Source: JAVBJV01 sp031546815 | Lineage (GTDB): Bacteria > Pseudomonadota > Alphaproteobacteria > Acetobacterales > Acetobacteraceae | DNA length: 20,305 nt | NCBI GenBank assembly: GCA_031546815.1 | Contig: JAVBJV010000039.1 | Coordinates: 1 to 20,305, forward strand | Reading direction: 5' to 3' | In this document: positions 16,029-20,305 of the stretch, in pieces | Layout of the letters: each line of letters opens with the position of its first letter | How positions within the stretch are numbered: the stretch's first letter is position 1 | The notes under the pieces: model-generated | The model's input: only the letters and a program-made list of their open reading frames with translations | The model's database searches: none | Told to the model about the DNA's origin: nothing | Translations under genes and position numbers: made by a program

Positions 16029-17183
16029 ATGAGTATCAAGGGTAAAGCGTATATTGCGGGGGCCTTCGAGCACCCGACGCGCAAGGCGACCGACAAGTCG
16101 CTTGCGCAGCTGCATGCGGAGTGTGCACTGGGTGCGGTGGCGGATGCGGGCCTGACCATGAAGGACGTCGACGGGTATTTCTGTGGGGGCGATGCGCCCG
16201 GCATGGGGCCGCTGTCGATGGTCGATTACATGAACCTGCGCGTCCGGCACATGGATGCAACCGATATCGGCGGTTCGTCGTATCTGTTGCATGTGTCGCA
16301 CGCGGCGCAGGCGATTGCCGCGGGCAAGTGCAATGTCGCGCTGATTACCCTGGCCGGAAAGCCGCGCACCGAAGGGACGGTCCGTAACGTCAGTGCCGGG
16401 CAGCCGGACGCGCAGTGGGAACACCCGTACGGCTTCGCGGTGCTGAACATGTATGCGATGTGCGCGATGCGCCACATGTATGAATACGGCACCACGCCGG
16501 AACAGCTCGCCTGGGTGAAGGTCGCGGCGTCGCACCATGCGCAGCATAACCCGCATGCCATGCTGCGTGACGTGGTGACGGTGGAAGACGTGCTGAATTC
16601 GCCGATGGTGGCCGACCCGCTGCACCGCATGGATTGCTGCGTGGTGAGCGACGGCGGCGGTGCGTTGCTGGTGGTGCGTCCGGAAATCGCCGCACAGCTG
16701 AAGCGCCCGAAGGTGAAGGTACTGGGTGCCGGTGAAGCGGTGAAGGGGCAGATGGGCGGCGATGTGGACCTGACGTTCTCGGGCGCGCGCTGGTCGGGCA
16801 AGGCGGCGTTCGATGAAGCGGGCGTCAAGCATGCCGACATCAAATACGCCTCGATCTACGATAGCTTCACCATCACCGTGCTGATGCAGCTTGAAGATCT
16901 GGGCTTCTGCGAAAAGGGCCAGGGCGGCAAGTTTGTGGCCGATGGCAACTTGATCTCGGGCGTCGGCAAGCTGCCGTTCAACACCGATGGCGGTGGGCTG
17001 TGCAACAACCATCCGGCCAACCGTGGCGGCATCACGAAAGTGATCGAAGCGGTGCGTCAGCTGCGTGGTGAAGCGCATCCTGCCGTGCAGGTGAAGAACT
17101 GCGATATTGCGCTGGCGCACGGCACAGGCGGTTTGCTGGGTTCGCGGCACGGCAGTGCCACGCTGATCATGGAACGGGAGTAA
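16029..17183 (+). CDS. Thiolase-fold protein (SCP2-thiolase / Ltp2-like) with altered active site
   Basis: 384 residues with the thiolase layout: N-terminal half with the nucleophile loop (about 78-110), then CCVVSDGGGALLVV (203-216), YDSFT (277-281), NHPANRGG (327-334) and the C-terminal AHGTGG (363-368). His328 in NHP matches the catalytic His of thiolases. The nucleophilic Cys is replaced: the loop reads DIGGSSYLLH with Ser83-Ser84. The second catalytic Cys is replaced by His364. This pattern is seen in SCP2-thiolase-like proteins such as the steroid side-chain aldolase Ltp2, which works only with a DUF35 partner; a DUF35 gene starts 4 nt downstream here. It is therefore either a retro-aldolase for a beta-hydroxyacyl-CoA or a divergent thiolase. 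No other thiolase is in the operon. Often annotated as acetyl-CoA acetyltransferase, which may be misleading. GAGGA lies 10 nt before the ATG. Confidence 0.88.
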   Translation: MSIKGKAYIAGAFEHPTRKATDKSLAQLHAECALGAVADAGLTMKDVDGYFCGGDAPGMGPLSMVDYMNLRVRHMDATDIGGSSYLLHVSHAAQAIAAGKCNVALITLAGKPRTEGTVRNVSAGQPDAQWEHPYGFAVLNMYAMCAMRHMYEYGTTPEQLAWVKVAASHHAQHNPHAMLRDVVTVEDVLNSPMVADPLHRMDCCVVSDGGGALLVVRPEIAAQLKRPKVKVLGAGEAVKGQMGGDVDLTFSGARWSGKAAFDEAGVKHADIKYASIYDSFTITVLMQLEDLGFCEKGQGGKFVADGNLISGVGKLPFNTDGGGLCNNHPANRGGITKVIEAVRQLRGEAHPAVQVKNCDIALAHGTGGLLGSRHGSATLIMERE

Positions 17184-17187
17184 GAAC

Positions 17188-17577
17188 ATGGCCGAACGTA
17201 AAATTCCGTCGGTTCCAGGCAACGTTGAAACCCAGGCGTTCTGGGATGCCGCCCGTGAAGGCAAGTTCCTGATCCGCACATGCACGGCATGTGGCAAGGC
17301 GCACTGGTACCCGCGCGCAATCTGCCCGCACTGCCACAGCGAAAAGACCGAATGGCGCGAAGGATCGGGCAAGGGCGAGATCTATTCGTACAGCGTGATG
17401 CGTCGCGCGCCGGAACCTTACGCAATTGCGTATGTGCGTCTGGATGAAGGCACGACCATGATGACCAATCTGGTCGACTGCGACTTCGATGCGCTGAAGA
17501 TTGGTATGAAGGTAAAGCTGGTCTTCAAGCCGACCGAAGGTGATGGCGCGCCAGTGCCGATGTTCACGCCGGCTTAA
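17188..17577 (+). CDS. DUF35 Zn-ribbon/OB-fold protein, partner of the thiolase-like protein
   Basis: Small protein of 129 residues. An N-terminal helix (about 11-27, ETQAFWDAAREGKF) leads into a rubredoxin-like zinc ribbon with all four Cys present: Cys32 and Cys35 (CTAC), Cys46 and Cys49 (CPHC). An OB-fold (about 60-126) completes the DUF35 architecture. Known DUF35 proteins bind thiolase-fold enzymes: ChsH2 with Ltp2 in steroid degradation, and the archaeal thiolase/HMG-CoA synthase complex, where the DUF35 protein helps to bind CoA. The 4-nt distance to the preceding gene and GGGAG overlapping that gene's end suggest joint synthesis of a complex. Last gene of the operon; its stop is 2 nt from the end of the convergent Nudix gene. 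Confidence 0.92.
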   Translation: MAERKIPSVPGNVETQAFWDAAREGKFLIRTCTACGKAHWYPRAICPHCHSEKTEWREGSGKGEIYSYSVMRRAPEPYAIAYVRLDEGTTMMTNLVDCDFDALKIGMKVKLVFKPTEGDGAPVPMFTPA

Positions 17578-17579
17578 GA

Positions 17580-18017
17580 CTAAACGCCAAGAATTTTCCT
17601 TGCAGAGGCTATGGCCTGGAGCGATCCGGGCCATAGCCTGAATTTTTCCAGATCGGCGAATGCAACCCACATCGCATCGCTGACATCGTCGCCCGCAGTG
17701 GCTGCGTCGCCCTGCCAGAGGGCGCAGAAATCGATGATCGTGTAATGGTATTCGATGCGCTGTTCCGCATCGTGGTGGATGCTGTCCACACAGGCGCACA
17801 GGTGCAGATCGCCCACGCGCAGACCGGTTTCTTCCAGCAATTCGCGCCGCGCGCAGGCCTCGACCGTTTCGCCGAGTTCCTGCCCGCCGCCCGGCAGCGA
17901 CCACGCACCGACTGCGGGTGGCTTGGCGCGCCGCACCAGCAGCACGGCATCCGGACGCACCACCACCACGCCAATACCGACCAGCGGACGGGCGGGGTAG
18001 GTGCGTCCATCGCTCAT
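17580..18017 (-). CDS. Nudix hydrolase
   Basis: 145 residues with a perfect Nudix box from Gly44 to Leu66 (GGQELGETVEACARRELLEETGL): the Gly, the Glu after five residues, and the REL-EE-TGL end are all present and bind the catalytic metal. LPGGGQE before it is typical of ADP-ribose pyrophosphatase/MutT-like members that cleave nucleoside diphosphates linked to another group. The substrate cannot be read from sequence. ATG overlaps the TGA of the DUF4340 gene (ATGA), so it is translated together with that gene. Its last 14 codons or so encode the operon terminator of the opposite strand. Confidence 0.92.
   Translation of the reverse strand: MSDGRTYPARPLVGIGVVVVRPDAVLLVRRAKPPAVGAWSLPGGGQELGETVEACARRELLEETGLRVGDLHLCACVDSIHHDAEQRIEYHYTIIDFCALWQGDAATAGDDVSDAMWVAFADLEKFRLWPGSLQAIASARKILGV
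17606..17647 (+). terminator. Strong intrinsic terminator of the beta-oxidation operon
   Basis: AGGCTATGGCC (17606-17616) pairs perfectly with GGCCATAGCCT (17629-17639). A U-G pair and three more pairs (GGA with TCC) continue the stem to 15 bp, closed by a GCGA tetraloop. GAATTTTT follows on the plus strand. It lies 28 nt after the DUF35 stop and entirely within the coding region of the convergent Nudix gene. On the minus strand only a weak T-containing tail follows, so it works mainly for the plus-strand operon. Confidence 0.85.
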
Positions 18018-19057
18018 TCGCGCGGTGCTTCTGCTGGCGGTGTAATGGCGGGGCGTGGTGCGCTGAGCAGGTCGCTCAACTGCGGCGTCAGGGCCTGTTC
18101 TTTCCAGGCGCCGACGCGGAACGCCCAGCCCGCGAAACGTGCCTGCAACTGCGCTGCTTCGGTCGCGGCATCGCCAGTGCCATCGGCGGACAGCTGCGCC
18201 CAGACTTCATCGTTGTGCTTCATCACCTGCGCCGTGATGCGCACGCCATTATCCAGCGTGAACACCGACGATCCGATCCGCTCGCCCGGGATCTGCGCGG
18301 CTGGAGTGACGTCGATGAAGGCCAGCATCTCGAACGCGCGGGCGCTGTCTTCCAGCTTGTATGGGTCCGTTGCGGCCTGTTCGGAGGATACACCCAGCAC
18401 GCCATCCGCATTGCGCGCGATGGTCAGATCGTGTCCCCCACGCGACACCTCGACACGCATCACGCGTGCACCGGGAATGTTGGCGATGTCGCGGTCCAGC
18501 CACAGCTGACTGTCGGCATCGACCAGCAGACGCCCCTCGGCCAGCCAGGTCTGGTTTTCGCCGGGACGACGCACATAGATGCTCTCGGGCAGATTGCCCT
18601 GCGTGCGCACGCGCCGCCGCCCGACGATCAGTTCGACCAGCGGCTTGCCATCGGCGTTCAGAACACGCAGCAGGTTGGCGGTCGATCCAGCGGCAGTCGG
18701 GTCTTCAACACCCAGACGGTCCCACTGTGTGGGGTCGGTTGTGCGTGCTTCGGTCAGGCGCAGTTCGGTCAGGCCGGTCAGCAATTCGCGGATGCGTTCG
18801 GTGCGCGCGGGATAGTTGTTGCGTTCCGCAATGCCCCACCGATCACCGGGCAGCCGGTCGACCGTCAACGTCTTGTCCTGTCGCGTTACCGTGATGCGCT
18901 GCGCAGTGGCCAGACGTTCGGTCAGCCCGGGGAACAGCAAGCGTCCGGCCTGCTGTGTTTCGGACATCACGGCAGGGCCGGTGTCGGACAGGAAATACCC
19001 GCCCGCGCCGAAGCCGAGACCGATGATGCTCAGGATAGCCAGAGAACGCGTTTTCAT
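18014..19057 (-). CDS. DUF4340 domain-containing membrane-anchored protein
   Basis: 347 residues from ATG 19057, chosen because GAGGAAAG lies 6 nt before it; an in-frame ATG at 19105 would lie within the preceding gene. A single N-terminal hydrophobic segment (about 5-23, preceded by KTR) anchors the protein, with the rest probably outside the cytoplasm. The body contains repeated beta-rich stretches such as ITVTRQDKTLTVDRLPGDRWGI and LPESIYVRRPGENQTWLAEGRLL, typical of DUF4340. Such proteins are found next to GldG-like proteins and an ABC ATPase and permease; their function is not established. The 10-nt distance from the GldG-like gene and the ATGA overlap with the Nudix gene show one transcription unit. 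Confidence 0.88.
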   Translation of the reverse strand: MKTRSLAILSIIGLGFGAGGYFLSDTGPAVMSETQQAGRLLFPGLTERLATAQRITVTRQDKTLTVDRLPGDRWGIAERNNYPARTERIRELLTGLTELRLTEARTTDPTQWDRLGVEDPTAAGSTANLLRVLNADGKPLVELIVGRRRVRTQGNLPESIYVRRPGENQTWLAEGRLLVDADSQLWLDRDIANIPGARVMRVEVSRGGHDLTIARNADGVLGVSSEQAATDPYKLEDSARAFEMLAFIDVTPAAQIPGERIGSSVFTLDNGVRITAQVMKHNDEVWAQLSADGTGDAATEAAQLQARFAGWAFRVGAWKEQALTPQLSDLLSAPRPAITPPAEAPRE

Positions 19058-19067
19058 GATGCTTTCC

Positions 19068-20305
19068 TCAGGCCCGCGCGTTGCTGCGACGGCGTGCGCG
19101 GGCAACGCCGATCAGGATCGCAAACACAGTCAGCAGGGCGGGGACCAGCACGATGTTGAACAGACGCATGCGTGTCTCCAGCCCGTCGATGTCGCGCCGC
19201 AGATCGAGCTGCACGTTGCGCAGCTGGCGGCGCGTGTCGATCACCTGTTTGCGCAGATCGTCGATCATGTTGCGCTGTTCGGTGCTGATCACCGCCTGTG
19301 CCGAGGGGCTGTTGCGTTCACCCTGACGCAATTCGCGCAGACGCTTTTCGGCATCGTCCAGACGGGTCTGCAAGTCGCGTTCGGTGCGGCGGAAGGTGGC
19401 TTCGGCATCGCGGCGGATGTTATCGACCGCCTCGAACGGACGCAGGCTGTCGCTGCGGGACCGCAGCCCGATCAGGCTGTCGCCGCCCGACAGGGTATCC
19501 AGCATGTTGGCGATGAATGCGCCATTGTCGCTGGTGGGGGTGGCGACCTGCTGGCCCATATAGGTCTGCATGCGCACCCAGAACCGGTCGTCGAGCATGT
19601 CTGTATCGGCCACCAGCACCAGATTGGCGGGGCCATCAGTTTCTGCCCGATGCGCCGGGAAGCCGTCCGGCCGCTGTGTGCCTTCGGGCAGTGCGGGCGC
19701 TTCGGTAAAGGCCGAGCGCAGCGCACCACGCACGCGCGCCGCGATGGTGTAATGCCGCCCATCCGGCTGGAAACTGGCGAGGATGGCAGCAGGGTTCGGG
19801 TTCTGGCGGATCTGTTCCGCCGGGATCACCGCCGATTTGTCGGACGATTGCAGCAGTGGCTGCCATTCCAGTGTGCTGCCCGGAACTGGCGCGAAGAACC
19901 CGGCCGAGGCGACCGAGATCTGCTGCAGGTCGCTGGTGCCCGGATCGCTGCGCGAGATGCCCTGACGCACATCGTACCACGCCACGTAATCCACCGCGGC
20001 CGCGCGGCTGTTGGAACTGTCGCGCACACGCCATGCGCCGGTCAGGTCGGCGACCACCTTGTCCGGATCGTAGGTGATGCCCCAGGCCTGGAACAGCTTG
20101 TTCAGGTCGGACGAAGCAGTGGCACCCGGGGTGCGGTTCTGCGTTTCGCTCTGCGGGTCCACCATCACCATCAGACGACCGCCGCGCATGACGAACTGGT
20201 CGATGGCGTATTGCGTCGCCTCGGGCAGGTTCTGCGGCTGCACGACCATCAGCACCTGCACAACGGGGTCGATGACCTGCGCGTCGGGTTCGATGTCCTT
20301 CACGG
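19068..20305 (-). CDS. GldG-family ABC transporter auxiliary protein (5' end missing)
   Basis: The reading frame is open to the right window edge, so the N-terminal part lies outside; about 411 residues of the C-terminal portion are present. Recognisable parts: QPQNLPEATQYAIDQFVMRG (22-41 of the fragment) followed by GRLMVMVDP, typical of the GldG extracytoplasmic domain; LVLVADTDMLDDRFW (228-242); a charged coiled-coil region (about 296-380); and a C-terminal membrane helix (about 381-400) followed by an Arg-rich tail, which anchors the protein. GldG belongs to an ABC system needed for gliding in Bacteroidetes, but homologues are common in non-gliding proteobacteria with unknown role. An ABC permease and ATPase gene are expected just upstream, outside the window. 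Confidence 0.88.
   Translation of the reverse strand, partial: VKDIEPDAQVIDPVVQVLMVVQPQNLPEATQYAIDQFVMRGGRLMVMVDPQSETQNRTPGATASSDLNKLFQAWGITYDPDKVVADLTGAWRVRDSSNSRAAAVDYVAWYDVRQGISRSDPGTSDLQQISVASAGFFAPVPGSTLEWQPLLQSSDKSAVIPAEQIRQNPNPAAILASFQPDGRHYTIAARVRGALRSAFTEAPALPEGTQRPDGFPAHRAETDGPANLVLVADTDMLDDRFWVRMQTYMGQQVATPTSDNGAFIANMLDTLSGGDSLIGLRSRSDSLRPFEAVDNIRRDAEATFRRTERDLQTRLDDAEKRLRELRQGERNSPSAQAVISTEQRNMIDDLRKQVIDTRRQLRNVQLDLRRDIDGLETRMRLFNIVLVPALLTVFAILIGVARARRRSNARA

Noticed and set aside
16026..17372. 448-codon minus-strand frame opposite the thiolase-like and DUF35 genes
   Set aside because: Same shadow effect; no ribosome binding site or domain, and both plus-strand genes are clear.

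Overview
The window is GC-rich, densely coded bacterial DNA with strong G/C preference at third codon positions. The gene set (class I PHA synthase, Tat-exported MsrP, a pimeloyl-CoA-type beta-oxidation operon, an RbbA/YhhJ/YhiI-type ABC exporter) points to an aerobic, polyhydroxyalkanoate-storing proteobacterium. Alpha- or betaproteobacterium is most likely, but the species cannot be fixed from this sequence. No rRNA, tRNA, CRISPR array, prophage or recognisable insertion sequence was seen.

Layout. (1) 1-218: left flank without a confident gene; a short AT-richer open frame ends at 79. (2) 219-6989, minus strand: phaC, then a three-gene efflux unit: HlyD-type adaptor, an RbbA-like protein with two ATPase domains fused to an ABC-2 permease, and a YhhJ-like permease. 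A hairpin with a T-rich tail overlaps the end of the unit. (3) 6990-7164: divergent control region. (4) 7165-8079, plus strand: msrP, without the usual msrQ partner. (5) 8080-8291: leader with a perfect dyad and a hairpin just before the ribosome binding site. (6) 8292-17577, plus strand: nine tightly packed genes: enoyl-CoA hydratase/3-hydroxyacyl-CoA dehydrogenase, acyl-CoA dehydrogenase large and small subunits, SDR, CoA-transferase A and B, an NMO-family flavoprotein, a thiolase-fold protein and a DUF35 Zn-ribbon/OB-fold protein. It ends at a strong intrinsic terminator (17606-17647) that lies inside the 3' end of the convergent Nudix gene. (7) 17580-20305, minus strand: 5'-truncated GldG-family protein, DUF4340 protein and Nudix hydrolase, closely coupled.

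How the genes work together. The nine-gene operon reads as a CoA-dependent degradation route: activation by CoA transfer from another thioester, oxidation by a two-component acyl-CoA dehydrogenase, hydration and dehydrogenation, then C-C cleavage. No canonical thiolase is present. The only candidate for the last step is the thiolase-fold/DUF35 pair, whose active site has Ser and His where thiolases have their two Cys. It may therefore be a retro-aldolase or a modified thiolase. This is the most interesting part of the window. The acid degraded is unknown; similarity of three genes to the R. palustris pim operon suggests, but does not prove, a dicarboxylic or branched/cyclic acid. PHA synthase could store hydroxyacyl-CoA, but no direct link to the operon is visible.
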